From assembly GCF_026130165.1 (NCBI RefSeq), contig NZ_JAIHOM010000024.1:1-50330 (forward strand): a stretch of DNA of 50,330 nt, in the 5' to 3' direction. How positions within the stretch are numbered: the stretch's first letter is position 1; the number at the start of each line of letters is the position of its first letter. Source of the DNA: Spirulina subsalsa FACHB-351. GTDB lineage: Bacteria; Cyanobacteriota; Cyanobacteriia; Cyanobacteriales; Spirulinaceae. Below are positions 1 through 8,552 of this stretch, in pieces. The notes beneath the pieces are model-generated. The model ran no database searches. It was not told where the DNA came from and saw nothing but the letters and a program-made list of their open reading frames with translations. A program made the translations under genes and the position numbers.

Positions 1-125
1 TGGACATGGCGTAAGACGGGGACATAACTAATGAAAGTTGGTGGTGTACGCAGATGTGAGTGAAGCAGAAACTCAAATCGTGAGGTTTGGGAATCACCGT
101 GGCTTTAGTCCGGTGAGGAGGTCAA
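1..125 (+). mobile_element. Right end of an IS200/IS605-type (TnpB-associated) element, truncated by the window edge
   Basis: These 125 bases are the exact reverse complement of 15557-15681. Identity stops sharply after the terminal TCAA at position 125, which marks an element boundary. The last 35 bases hold an imperfect hairpin (CACCG ... CGGTG) followed by a GAGG(N)TCAA-like end. This is the layout expected for the right end of an IS200/IS605 element, where the 3' end of a TnpB guide RNA would sit. The transposase body would lie to the left of the window, so family assignment is inferred from end structure only. Confidence 0.65.
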
Positions 126-317
126 CTTAGTGTCATGACGATGTTTCAGATGCCCGAAAAGCTGGCATTGATCCCAGAAAAACCCAGATTCACTGTTGAA
201 TAGGGAGCTAGGGGGAAGGGAGCAGGGATTCACCCAGCCTTTTTCTCCGGAAGCCTGCCTATACTGGAGGAAAGAAGAAATAATCTGAACCATTCACTTT
301 TATCTACCAAGGGTCTT

Positions 318-536
318 ATGTCTACTTTGACCGACCATTTAGACTCGTTCCGCAAATTACCGCTACAAACTCAATTGATTTTCATTGGCTCTGCTCGTTC
401 TAAACCGGAGTTTGCCCAACACCCGGAACAAATCGAGATGCTTAAGCGTGTCCATGCTGAGTGTGTACAGTTTGCGTCAGAGTCTGAGCGAGCGGAGTAT
501 TATCAGGCGATCGCCACTTGGGTGACCCATCACTAG
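318..536 (+). CDS. Small hypothetical protein (72 aa)
   Basis: This 72-residue soluble protein starts at an ATG and has no membrane segment, signal peptide or recognised motif. The composition is mixed and charged, with a likely helical C-terminal half rich in Glu, Arg and Gln. I do not recognise the family. The ATG has only a weak purine-rich stretch upstream. It lies between the IS right end and the nuclease-like gene in the same direction, about 53 bases before that gene. Codon usage resembles its neighbours and it includes a GCGATCGC octamer, which supports a real native gene rather than a chance reading frame. Confidence 0.6.
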   Translation: MSTLTDHLDSFRKLPLQTQLIFIGSARSKPEFAQHPEQIEMLKRVHAECVQFASESERAEYYQAIATWVTHH

Positions 537-589
537 ACATCTCCTAGAATGGGGCATAGGAGAGATTTATCTTGGTTTAACTCCCAAAT

Positions 590-1231
590 ATGCCTGAATT
601 GATCACCCCCCAAAATATTACCTTGCGTACCCTCAAACAAACCTTGGGGCTAACAGCTACGGCCAGCCAAAATTTTTTCCCTGAATGGCATGAAAATTTG
701 CCCGCTTTAAGTCGGGAAGAACAAGTGACCCTAGATCGAGTCCAAGGGAATTTTCTCGATTTAATGGAAGACCCGCCTTTACTGGAAAATACGGTAAAAA
801 TGGTCATTCTTGCCCCGCTTTTGGATCTCGCGGGATTATACCGCCGTCCCTTCCGGATCACAACGGAACAAAGCATGAGCATTGACTTAGAAGATGAAGG
901 CATTTTGATTCAAGGACGGATTGATATTTTAGTTGTGCGCGATTATTTATGGTTAGTGGTGATTGAGTCCAAACGGAGCGACTTTGCCGTGACTCGCGCC
1001 CTCCCCCAAACTCTCGCTTATTTGTTAAGCAATCCCAAAACCTCCCATCCGACCTTTGGTCTAATTACCAACGGTCATGAGTTTTTATTTGTCAAAGCTC
1101 AAAGGACTCCTCATGCTCAGTACGGCACTTCTAGACTTTTCTCTCTGATTAATCCCAACGCTGAACTCTATCAAGTGTTAGCGATTCTCAAGAGATTAAC
1201 TCAAGAACAACACACAGGAGAGGGGGACTAG
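590..1231 (+). CDS. Orphan PD-(D/E)XK nuclease-like protein related to the type I restriction HsdR N-terminal domain
   Basis: The 213-residue product has a core typical of the restriction-type PD-(D/E)XK fold: an Asp in the GRIDILVV strand (about residues 106-113), then VVIESKR (about 121-127) supplying the E-x-K pair, then helical and strand elements ending in FGLITNGHEFLFVKA. This resembles the N-terminal nuclease domain of type I restriction R subunits, but the helicase motor is absent and no hsdM or hsdS lies nearby. Related free-standing proteins are common in cyanobacteria. Nuclease activity is an inference from the fold; the true substrate is unknown. It could act in DNA repair or be a degraded restriction component. 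Confidence 0.6.
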   Translation: MPELITPQNITLRTLKQTLGLTATASQNFFPEWHENLPALSREEQVTLDRVQGNFLDLMEDPPLLENTVKMVILAPLLDLAGLYRRPFRITTEQSMSIDLEDEGILIQGRIDILVVRDYLWLVVIESKRSDFAVTRALPQTLAYLLSNPKTSHPTFGLITNGHEFLFVKAQRTPHAQYGTSRLFSLINPNAELYQVLAILKRLTQEQHTGEGD

Positions 1232-1305
1232 GGGCTTCCTTTTCTCCCTCGAATCCGGCAAATTAGCCGTACAATGACTGATCATGTACCAAAACAGGGT
1301 TAACC

Positions 1306-2709
1306 TTGACTGAACAAACCCCACCAAGCCAAACTGTAACCCGTGATGAACTACGCCAACTGGTGCGGACCCAGTTGGAAATGTTGCTGGAAAAAGGGAA
1401 TCTCCAAGGGGCTAAAGCTTTGTTAATTCCGGTGCAGCCTGTGGATATTGCCGAAGCCATTGAACTGTTGCCGGAGTCCATGCAGGCGATCGCCTTTCGC
1501 TTACTCTCCAAAGACGAAGCCATCACAGTTTACGAATATCTCGACTCCACGGTGCAACAGTCCTTGCTCCAAGAATTTAAACGGCAGGAAGTGCTAGACA
1601 TTGTAGATCAAATGTCCCCCGATGACCGCGCCCGTTTATTTGATGAACTCCCCGCCAAAGTCGTCCGCCAATTAGTCGCCCACATGAGTCCCAAGGAGCG
1701 TCAAGCTACAGCGCTCTTATTGGGCTATGAGGAGGACACAGCGGGGCGAATCATGACCCCGGAATATATTTCCCTCAAAGAGACATTAACCGTCGCTCAA
1801 GCCCTCGAACGCATCCGCACCCTCTCCAATGCCTCAGAACTAATTTACTATCTCTATGTAACCGATATCTCCCGCCACCTCAAAGGGATTGTTTCTCTGC
1901 GGGATTTGGTGATTTCTCCCCCGGAGCAAGTGTTAGGGGAGATCATGACCTTGGATGTGGTGAGTATCACCACCGATATGGATCAAGAGGAAGTCGCCCG
2001 TTTAATCCAACGGTATGATCTCGTAGCCCTGCCTGTGGTGGATAAGGAACAGCGTTTGGTGGGAGTGGTGACAGTGGATGATGTGCTGGATATTTTAGAA
2101 CAGGAGGCGACAGAAGATATTTACGCCCTCGGCGGTCTACAAGGGGATGGGAGCAACTATTTTCAAACCAATTTATTTACAGTGGCTCGTAAACGGGTGT
2201 TTTGGTTATTGGTGTTATTGGTGACGAATACCTTCACCAGTTCGATTATTCAAACCCAAGGCACCAATTTAGCTTGGACAGGACAGGCGATCGCGATTAC
2301 CGCCTTTATTCCCCTCCTGACTGGCACAGGGGGTAATATTGGGGCGCAATCTTCTACCGTTGTGATTCGTGGCTTGAACACAAATGAATTAAAGGATCTC
2401 AGTCCGTTGCAAGTGATTGGACGGGAAGCCTTAGCGGGATTCTTACTAGGGACTATGTTGGGCATTCTGGCCACCCTGTGGGGTTACTATATCCTCAAGG
2501 AAACATTAGTTGTTGCGATCGCCGTTGGTAGTAGTCTCGTTGTAATTTCCCTATTAGCCTCGGTTTCAGGCTCTGGTTTACCCTTTTTGTTTCGTTTATT
2601 GAGTTTAGACCCCGCCCTCATGTCTGCCCCCTTTATTACTACCGCAGTAGATGTAATTGGCGTGTTAATTTATTTCCATATTGCCCGGTTGATCTTCTTC
2701 CACCTGTAA
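1306..2709 (+). CDS. mgtE: Magnesium transporter MgtE
   Basis: This is a 467-residue MgtE-family magnesium channel of the inner membrane. The cytosolic N domain covers about residues 15-130. Two CBS domains follow (about 135-195 and 200-262, the second ending GVVTVDDVLDIL); in MgtE these sense Mg2+ and gate the pore. Five membrane helices fill residues 290-467. The signature PLLTGTGGNIGAQSS sits in the second helix region. Length matches the family. The start is a TTG: the frame is closed by a TGA at 1279-1281 and the next possible start is an internal ATG at 1381 inside the N domain. The SagB-type gene follows after only 3 bases, suggesting co-transcription. Confidence 0.93.
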   Translation: MTEQTPPSQTVTRDELRQLVRTQLEMLLEKGNLQGAKALLIPVQPVDIAEAIELLPESMQAIAFRLLSKDEAITVYEYLDSTVQQSLLQEFKRQEVLDIVDQMSPDDRARLFDELPAKVVRQLVAHMSPKERQATALLLGYEEDTAGRIMTPEYISLKETLTVAQALERIRTLSNASELIYYLYVTDISRHLKGIVSLRDLVISPPEQVLGEIMTLDVVSITTDMDQEEVARLIQRYDLVALPVVDKEQRLVGVVTVDDVLDILEQEATEDIYALGGLQGDGSNYFQTNLFTVARKRVFWLLVLLVTNTFTSSIIQTQGTNLAWTGQAIAITAFIPLLTGTGGNIGAQSSTVVIRGLNTNELKDLSPLQVIGREALAGFLLGTMLGILATLWGYYILKETLVVAIAVGSSLVVISLLASVSGSGLPFLFRLLSLDPALMSAPFITTAVDVIGVLIYFHIARLIFFHL

Positions 2710-2712
2710 CCC

Positions 2713-4212
2713 ATGTCTTCTATCGCTAGTCATTACCACGAACGCACCAAATACGCCCCAGACACCATTGCGACCAAAAGTCAGGGTCTAGACTGGTCGA
2801 AACAACCCAGTCCCTTTAAAGAGTACAAACTGGGCAAAACCCTTGACCTCAAACCCTATCTAGGCAAAGAGGCCCTAGAGAATTTGACCCCAGAGGCGAT
2901 CGCCTGGCGCAGACTCTCTCAAATGCTCTACTGTACCTATGGCATCACCGCCAAAATGGCCACCCTCATGGGCCCCCCAGTCTATTTACGCGCCGCCCCC
3001 TCAGCCGGAGGACTCTACCCAGCCGAACTTTACCTGATCTCTCGTGGAACCGCTCTCCTGCCCCCCGGACTCTACAACTACCAACCCCAAAACCACGCCC
3101 TCCTGCAATTTTGGGATGAGGCCGTTTGGGCTAATTTAGAACAAGCTTGTTTTGAACCTGAAATCTTAAAACAAGTGGATCTCGCCCTCATCACCTCCGC
3201 CATCTTTTATCGTTCCGCTTGGCGTTATGAAGATCGGGCCTACCGTCGCATTTTTCTCGATACCGGGCATCTGTTGGGCAATTTAGAACTCGCTGGAGCG
3301 ATTAATCAGTTTCACCCCTGTTTATTAGGCGGTTTCAATGACCAAGCCATGAACGAACTCCTCTATCTCGATACCGAACAAGAAGGAGTCATGACCGTGA
3401 TTCCCCTCACCGACTCCACTCCCTCCCCCGAATCCTATCTCACCGCCCTCCCCTCCCCCATCCATTCCGACTACGCCCTAGTACAGGATGGCGAGCTTTT
3501 AAACTATTTTCATCAGGCCACCCAAATCACCCAATTTCAAACCCCCACCTCTGAGGTCAGTCAGACAACAGATAAATATAACTTTCCCTTTTGTTTGAAG
3601 ATTTCCACCCAAACAAATCCGATTCACTGGGGAATTCACTTAGAAGAATTGGAACAAACCATCCTAAAACGGCGCTCGACCCGTGCTTATACGGGGGCTG
3701 ACCTGACCTTAGACGAATTAAACCAACTTCTCCACTTCACCTATCAGCCCGCAGACTACGCCGACCAAGGCTTAGACCCCCAGCCCGACTATTTTGATTT
3801 AAGTCTCCTCCAGACCTTTGTCGTGGTGTCAGGGGTGACAGGTCTAGAAGAAGGTTGTTATTACTACGCCCCCCACGCCCAAGAATTGCGGCAAATTCGC
3901 TTTAAAAACTTCCGCCGAGATGTTCATTTTCTCTGTTTAGGGCAAGAATTGGGACGGGATGCCGGGGCGGTGATCTTCCATACAGCCGACTTAAAGCTTG
4001 CTATCCAGAAATATGGCGATCGCGTTTATCGGTATCTGCACATGGACGCGGGTCATTTGGGACAACGTTTAAACCTCGCCGCCATTCATCTAGGCCTAGG
4101 AGTGAGTGGCATTGGGGGCTTTTTTGATGACCAAGTGAATGAAGTCCTCGGCATCCCTGAAGATGAAGCCGTAATCTACATCACTACCCTAGGCCGTCCC
4201 AGAGTCCGCTAA
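2713..4212 (+). CDS. SagB-type dehydrogenase with two nitroreductase-like modules
   Basis: The 499-residue protein contains two copies of the nitroreductase/SagB (ThcOx) fold, at about residues 60-235 and 310-499. Each has the hallmark start (RRLSQMLY...YG in module 1, KRRSTRAYTG in module 2). Module 1 carries RAAPSAGGLYPAELYLIS, and both have the AGHLxxxLxLAAxxLGLG-type helix near their end. SagB proteins are FMN oxidases that turn azolines into azoles in modified peptides, but many members lie outside peptide clusters, and no precursor or cyclodehydratase gene is visible here. FMN-dependent redox activity is likely; the substrate is unknown. It starts 3 bases after mgtE stops, so the two are probably one transcript. 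Confidence 0.8.
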   Translation: MSSIASHYHERTKYAPDTIATKSQGLDWSKQPSPFKEYKLGKTLDLKPYLGKEALENLTPEAIAWRRLSQMLYCTYGITAKMATLMGPPVYLRAAPSAGGLYPAELYLISRGTALLPPGLYNYQPQNHALLQFWDEAVWANLEQACFEPEILKQVDLALITSAIFYRSAWRYEDRAYRRIFLDTGHLLGNLELAGAINQFHPCLLGGFNDQAMNELLYLDTEQEGVMTVIPLTDSTPSPESYLTALPSPIHSDYALVQDGELLNYFHQATQITQFQTPTSEVSQTTDKYNFPFCLKISTQTNPIHWGIHLEELEQTILKRRSTRAYTGADLTLDELNQLLHFTYQPADYADQGLDPQPDYFDLSLLQTFVVVSGVTGLEEGCYYYAPHAQELRQIRFKNFRRDVHFLCLGQELGRDAGAVIFHTADLKLAIQKYGDRVYRYLHMDAGHLGQRLNLAAIHLGLGVSGIGGFFDDQVNEVLGIPEDEAVIYITTLGRPRVR

Positions 4213-4551
4213 TTCATATTCCGTTACACTTTATATTTCTTCAAGGTGATAAGTTTATCTTTACTCCCCTGATCCATCCTGTGACCATTGGCTAGGGTTT
4301 ACAGTCCCCGCCCTCATGTTTACTCATAAAAAATACTTATTTTACGTCGAAAAATTCAACTCACTTTATAAAGATTCCGTAAAGATACGGAGAAAACCTC
4401 GACATTGACTTTTGGCTTTGCCATAATTTTGTGGAGGGGAAAAATTAGGATCGGCTTACTATAGCAGGTCAAAAATATTTCATTATTGCTTCTTGCCTGA
4501 GTTCAAATTGGGCAACAATATCTCTGATCTTTTGATAGCCATACCTGAACG

Positions 4552-4577
4552 AGTCATTCAAAAACCAGTCATTCAAA
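4552..4577 (+). repeat. Two direct copies of AGTCATTCAAA, 15 bases apart
   Basis: The 11-mer occurs at 4552-4562 and 4567-4577, so the repeat spacing is 15 bases. It lies 29 bases before a CRP-type palindrome in the leader of the glycan cluster. Paired direct repeats on one DNA face often mark a regulator site, but no matching regulator is known to me. Confidence 0.35.
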
Positions 4578-4605
4578 CCAAATCGTTATTTAAATAGGAT
4601 AGTCC

Positions 4606-4621
4606 TGTGAACAAAATCACA
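4606..4621. promoter_or_regulatory. CRP-type (SYCRP1-like) palindrome TGTGA-N6-TCACA
   Basis: The site is a perfect match to the CRP consensus halves, TGTGA then ACAAAA then TCACA, and the symmetry extends one more base pair to CTGTGA/TCACAG. Cyanobacterial cAMP receptor proteins of the SYCRP1 type are known to use this consensus. It lies about 119 bases before the GT2 start codon at 4740. The match is seen directly; regulation of the cluster by cAMP is inferred. Confidence 0.5.
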
Positions 4622-4739
4622 GAGATTCCTGCTCAACTTTTTTCTTTTGGTTTGTTTGCTCGCTTTCCTATGCAGCTTTTTCTGTGCCGGAGCGCGAACT
4701 GCCTATTCAATCATAATAAATCTTTAGGACAAGTGGGTT

Positions 4740-5933
4740 ATGTTACAGCATCAAATCCCAACTGACCAATGGGAAAACAATCAATCAGAAAATTTAGTAG
4801 TGTTGTCGATTGATGAATGTAATGGAAATGCAGAAAAACAGGGAACAGCCCATTTAGGAGAATTTTCCAACGTTACCCCAGATTTAAGACCGCTCGTTTC
4901 TTTAATTGTTCCCGCCTATAATGAAGAGGCGATTCTCGAAGAAAATCTAGAAACTCTCTATCAATATACTGAATCTCTGGCAGAATTATATCGCTGGGAA
5001 ATTTTAGTTATTAATGATGGGAGTCGAGATAATACAGGTTTTTTAGCCGAACAATTTGCTTGTGACAAAGACAATGTTTTTGTCTATCATCATGGGGTCA
5101 ATTTTGGTCTAGGTCAAGCGTTACAATTTGGCTTTCATAACTGTCAGGGCGATTATGTGATTGTCTTTGATTTAGATTTAAGTTATGCGCCCCATCATAT
5201 TGGTCAATTGCTGGACAAAATTACACAAACCAATGCCCGGGTCGTGGTGGCTTCTCCTTATATGAAAGGGGGGCAGATTTCTAATGTGCCGTGGCTAAGG
5301 CAAACTCTTAGTATTTGGGCGAATCGTTTTCTGAAAGTGGCGGCCAAAGACACCTTAGCCACCTTAACGGGAATGGTGCGGGTTTATGATGGGCCATTTT
5401 TGCGATCGCTCAATTTACGGTCAATGGGCATGGAGATTAACCCAGAAATCATCCATAAAGCCATGTTACTCAATGCAAGGATCATTGAAATCCCTGCCCA
5501 TCTACACTGGCGCACGACTTCCCAACCTACCCCGAAAAAGAATCGTCGGCAGTCCAGCATGAAAATCTTAAAACATACCATGTCCATTGTGGTTTCAGGG
5601 TTTTTATTCCGACCTGTGATGTTTTTTATTCTTCCGGGTTTGTTCTTTCTGTTTCTATCCTTAATTGCCGATAGTTGGGTATTAATTCACTGTTTTAATG
5701 AGTTCCAAAATCCCGAATTAGCCCAATATTGGTTTGGTTATCGCCTATCAGAAGCCGTGGCCAATGCGTTTAAGCTTTCTCCCCATTCCTTTATCTTGGG
5801 GGGAATGACCTTAATGATTGCCATTCAACTGATTAGTTTAGGAATCTCTTCCTTGCAAAGTAAGAGTTATTTCGAGGAGGTATTTTATCTAGGAACCGCT
5901 ATCTATAAATCCACTCAAGCAAAAGGAAAGTAA
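4740..5933 (+). CDS. GT2 family glycosyltransferase with C-terminal membrane segments
   Basis: The 397-residue protein has a family 2 (dolichyl-phosphate mannose synthase-like) catalytic domain at about residues 52-285. Visible motifs are SLIVPAYNEE (54-63), VINDGSRDNT (90-99) and a DLDLS acidic motif near residue 145 that would bind the metal and nucleotide sugar. Two or three hydrophobic segments near residues 290-325 and 350-380 anchor it in the membrane. A polar stretch of about 50 residues precedes the domain. It is probably the first gene of the cluster, following a 527-base leader, and the aminotransferase starts 3 bases after its stop. It likely moves a sugar to a polyprenyl-phosphate or lipid acceptor at the cytoplasmic face; donor and acceptor are unknown. 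Confidence 0.85.
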   Translation: MLQHQIPTDQWENNQSENLVVLSIDECNGNAEKQGTAHLGEFSNVTPDLRPLVSLIVPAYNEEAILEENLETLYQYTESLAELYRWEILVINDGSRDNTGFLAEQFACDKDNVFVYHHGVNFGLGQALQFGFHNCQGDYVIVFDLDLSYAPHHIGQLLDKITQTNARVVVASPYMKGGQISNVPWLRQTLSIWANRFLKVAAKDTLATLTGMVRVYDGPFLRSLNLRSMGMEINPEIIHKAMLLNARIIEIPAHLHWRTTSQPTPKKNRRQSSMKILKHTMSIVVSGFLFRPVMFFILPGLFFLFLSLIADSWVLIHCFNEFQNPELAQYWFGYRLSEAVANAFKLSPHSFILGGMTLMIAIQLISLGISSLQSKSYFEEVFYLGTAIYKSTQAKGK

Positions 5934-5936
5934 GTC

Positions 5937-7157
5937 ATGACTACATTTGCCGTCCCCCCGCGTATGGTGTCCCTGCCTTCGGATCAAGATGCTTCAGGTC
6001 GGACTCTGGGAGAAGCCGAAATTAGATTAGTCGCTGAGGCGATTAATAGCGGCACTTTAACCGGAACAAAAGGCACATTTGTCAAGCAATTAGAACAGGA
6101 ATTTGCCCAATTGTTAGGGGTAAAGTATGCCTATAGTTGCGCGTCTGGTTCGGCGGCGGTTCATGTGGCGATCGCAGCCATCGATCCCGAACCCGGTGAT
6201 GAGATTGTCACCACCGCCATTACAGACATGGGTGCATTAACCCCCATTCTCTATCAGGGCGCGATCCCCGTCTTTGCAGATGTGGATCCCCGCACTTGGA
6301 ACGTAACAGCCGCCAGTATTGAGCAGGTTTTGAGCGATCGCACCAAAGCCATCATCGTCACCCATTTATTCGGCAATCCCTGCGAAATGACCGAAATTAT
6401 GGCCCTAGCCCAATCTCGCCATATTCCCGTCATTGAAGATTGCGCCCAGGCCTTCCTCGCCACCCATAATGGTCAGTATGTCGGGGCAATTGGTGACATT
6501 GGCTGTTTTAGCTTACAGCAAGGAAAGCACATCACCACAGGTGAGGGCGGAATCGTCACCACCAATGATGATGCACTAGCTCGTCGTATGTTCTTATTTA
6601 TTAATAAAGCATGGGGTTATGGAGATCCCCAACCCGATCATTATTTCTTAGCCTTGAACTACCGGATGTCTGAATTACAAGGTGCTGTCGCCGTGGCACA
6701 GTTGCAAAAACTGCCCGAAATTGTCCAAGCCCGACGCACCACAGCCGATCAACTCACAGAGCAAATCCAAGACCTGCCGGGTATTACCCCCCCTTGGCTA
6801 GACCCCCGCAATACTCACAGTTACTGGAAATATTGCCTGAGTGTGGATAGTGCCGTAGTTCCCGACGGAGCCCTAGGATTAGCCAAACGGTTAAAAGCCG
6901 AAAAAGGCATTTTCTCCGCCCCCCGTTATATCCAAAAACCCGCCTTCCAGTGTGAAGTATTCCGGGAACAGCGCACCTTCGGAAACTCTCGTTTCCCCTT
7001 CACCTTAGCCCGTCCCGAAGCGATAGATTACAGTCCCGAAAAATATCCCGGGAGCTTTGCCGGACTCGAAGCCGTGTTAGTGTTGCCTTGGAATGAACGC
7101 TACACCATCGATCATGTGAACTATATCGCGACATCTCTGGGCGAACTGTTGGCCTGA
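5937..7157 (+). CDS. DegT/DnrJ/EryC1/StrS-family sugar aminotransferase
   Basis: This 406-residue PLP enzyme has the full DegT fold. The N-terminal SGTLTGTKGTFVKQLEQEFA region, the VIEDCAQAF Asp motif that binds the PLP ring nitrogen, and the Lys197 Schiff-base lysine in QQGKHITTGEGG are all visible. Family members transfer an amino group, usually from glutamate, to keto-sugars bound to UDP or dTDP. Beside a Gfo/Idh/MocA oxidoreductase and a WbpD-like N-acetyltransferase it looks like the WbpE-type step that makes a 3-amino sugar. It lies 3 bases downstream of the GT2 gene. The exact substrate cannot be read from sequence. Confidence 0.88.
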   Translation: MTTFAVPPRMVSLPSDQDASGRTLGEAEIRLVAEAINSGTLTGTKGTFVKQLEQEFAQLLGVKYAYSCASGSAAVHVAIAAIDPEPGDEIVTTAITDMGALTPILYQGAIPVFADVDPRTWNVTAASIEQVLSDRTKAIIVTHLFGNPCEMTEIMALAQSRHIPVIEDCAQAFLATHNGQYVGAIGDIGCFSLQQGKHITTGEGGIVTTNDDALARRMFLFINKAWGYGDPQPDHYFLALNYRMSELQGAVAVAQLQKLPEIVQARRTTADQLTEQIQDLPGITPPWLDPRNTHSYWKYCLSVDSAVVPDGALGLAKRLKAEKGIFSAPRYIQKPAFQCEVFREQRTFGNSRFPFTLARPEAIDYSPEKYPGSFAGLEAVLVLPWNERYTIDHVNYIATSLGELLA

Positions 7158-7284
7158 AGTCCCCAACACCAACACTTGATCCGCGCTCTCCCCCTAGGGG
7201 AGCGTCGGGAGGCCATTAATCTATTGCCGTTTTTTCTTTTCTCTCTGCAACATTCATCATTAACCTTTCTCCACTGAGCCAATC

Positions 7285-8295
7285 ATGAGTAAAAAATTAA
7301 GTTTCGGATTAGTGGGTGCTGGTGCGATCGCCCAGGCCTATGGTCAAGCCTTCCCCAAAGCAGAATACGCCCAATTAGTCGCCGTTGCCGATGTGCGTCC
7401 CGAAGCGGCCAAAAACCTCGCCCAAGTCGTAGGCGCCCGGAGTTACACCTCCTATGAAAAGATGGCCGAAACGGAAAAATTGGACGGGGTGATTATTTGC
7501 ACCCCCCCCAGTACCCACCCCGACATCTGCCTCCACTTCATTGAAAAAGGGATTAACGTACTGTGTGAAAAACCCTTTAGTATTGACAGTCGCAGCGCCT
7601 ACGCCATGCGAGACGCGGCCAGAAAAGCCGGGGTTTTGATTACCATGGCCTCTAAATTCCGCTATGTGCAGGATGTCATCCGCGCTAAAAGTATTGTCGA
7701 ATCAGGGATTTTAGGGGAAATCGTCCTCTTTGAGAACGCTTTCACCGCCCGGGTCGATATGTCCGAACGTTGGAACGCCAATCCAGTCGTCAGTGGGGGC
7801 GGTGTGTTGATGGATAACGGGACCCACTCGGTGGATATTATGCGGTACCTCCTCGGCCCCATCGCTCAATTACAAGTGGTGGAAGGCAAGCGCATCCAAG
7901 GTTTAGACGTGGAAGACACCGCCCAGATGTTTGTCATGAGTGAGTCGGGAGTGCGGGGCAGTATTGATCTGTCTTGGAGTTTGAATAAAGAACTAGATTA
8001 CTTTATTCGGATTTATGGCTCTCAGGGGACTATTTCCGTGGGCTGGAAAGAGTCGAAATATCGTCAAGCGAGTAGCCCGGATTGGATTGTGTTTGGGACG
8101 GGCTATAACAAAGTGCAGGCCTTTTGTCGTCAGTTGGATAACTTCTCCCAAGCCATTCAAGCCGATGCTCCGTTGTTAATTACGGTGGATGATGCGATCG
8201 CCTCGGTGGAAGTATTAGAAACGGCCTATGCTGCCCTCCCCCAAAGTCATTGGGTATCCGTTGCCCCCCTCAAAATGCCCGTCGCCATTGGTTAA
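7285..8295 (+). CDS. Gfo/Idh/MocA-family NAD(P)-dependent sugar oxidoreductase
   Basis: The 336-residue protein has an N-terminal Rossmann fold (GLVGAGAIA at 8-16), the conserved CEKPF motif at 94-98 whose lysine contributes to catalysis, and a C-terminal alpha/beta dimer domain. In the WbpB/WlbA group such enzymes oxidise C3 of a UDP-sugar to feed the aminotransferase. The neighbouring DegT gene and WbpD-like gene support that role here. A 127-base gap separates it from the aminotransferase, and a dense repeat tract follows immediately after its stop codon. An inositol or other sugar dehydrogenase role cannot be excluded from motifs alone. Confidence 0.87.
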   Translation: MSKKLSFGLVGAGAIAQAYGQAFPKAEYAQLVAVADVRPEAAKNLAQVVGARSYTSYEKMAETEKLDGVIICTPPSTHPDICLHFIEKGINVLCEKPFSIDSRSAYAMRDAARKAGVLITMASKFRYVQDVIRAKSIVESGILGEIVLFENAFTARVDMSERWNANPVVSGGGVLMDNGTHSVDIMRYLLGPIAQLQVVEGKRIQGLDVEDTAQMFVMSESGVRGSIDLSWSLNKELDYFIRIYGSQGTISVGWKESKYRQASSPDWIVFGTGYNKVQAFCRQLDNFSQAIQADAPLLITVDDAIASVEVLETAYAALPQSHWVSVAPLKMPVAIG

Positions 8296-8297
8296 TG

Positions 8298-8367
8298 CCC
8301 CCCGTCTTGTTCCCCCCGTCTTGTTCCCCCCGTCTTGTTCCCCCCGTCTTGTTCCCCCCGTCTTGTT
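8298..8367. repeat. Five perfect tandem copies of a 14-bp C-rich unit
   Basis: The unit CCCCCCGTCTTGTT is repeated five times without spacers, starting two bases after the Gfo/Idh stop codon. A C6-TTCCAAA-G6 hairpin follows at 8368-8386 and leads into the 30-bp array. Perfect identity points to recent slippage expansion. The strand asymmetry (all C on one strand, then all G) would form a strong stem in a transcript reading through. Confidence 0.9.
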
Positions 8368-8380
8368 CCCCCCTTCCAAA

Positions 8381-8552
8381 GGGGGGCTAGGGGGGATAAA
8401 TCCCTTGAATGGGGGGCTAGGGGGGATAAATCCCTTGAATGGGGGGCTAGGGGGGATAAATCCCTTGAATGGGGGGCTAGGGGGGATAGATCCCTTGAAT
8501 GGGGGGCTAGGGGGGATAGATCCCTTGAATGGGGGGCTAGGGGGGATAAATC
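8381..8552. repeat. Tandem array of a 30-bp G-rich unit, about 5.7 copies
   Basis: The unit is G6-CTA-G6 followed by a 15-base stretch ATAAATCCCTTGAAT. Copies begin at 8381, 8411, 8441, 8471, 8501 and 8531. Copies four and five share an A-to-G change (ATAGA for ATAAA) and the last is cut off after TCCA. There are no spacers, so this is not a CRISPR array. The CCAAAGGGGGGCTAGGGGGGA core is the same as the one inside the FAD oxidoreductase start at 9531-9554, so the array appears to have grown from a dispersed repeat. Confidence 0.9.

Larger units (their letters stand above)
4213..4739. other. 527-base intergenic leader upstream of the glycan cluster
   Basis: No gene longer than a few codons is visible here. 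The region is AT-rich and contains the paired direct repeat at 4552-4577 and the CRP-type palindrome at 4606-4621, both annotated separately. No clear sigma-70 pair with correct spacing was found. Its length and content suggest a regulated promoter and leader for the cluster that starts at 4740. Confidence 0.5.

Noticed and set aside
4381-4440. Promoter TTGACT ... CATAAT upstream of the GT2 gene
   Set aside because: The spacing between the two hexamers is only about 11 bases, far too short for sigma-70 recognition.
8381-8552. CRISPR array
   Set aside because: The 30-bp units are directly joined without unique spacers, and there are no cas genes in the window.
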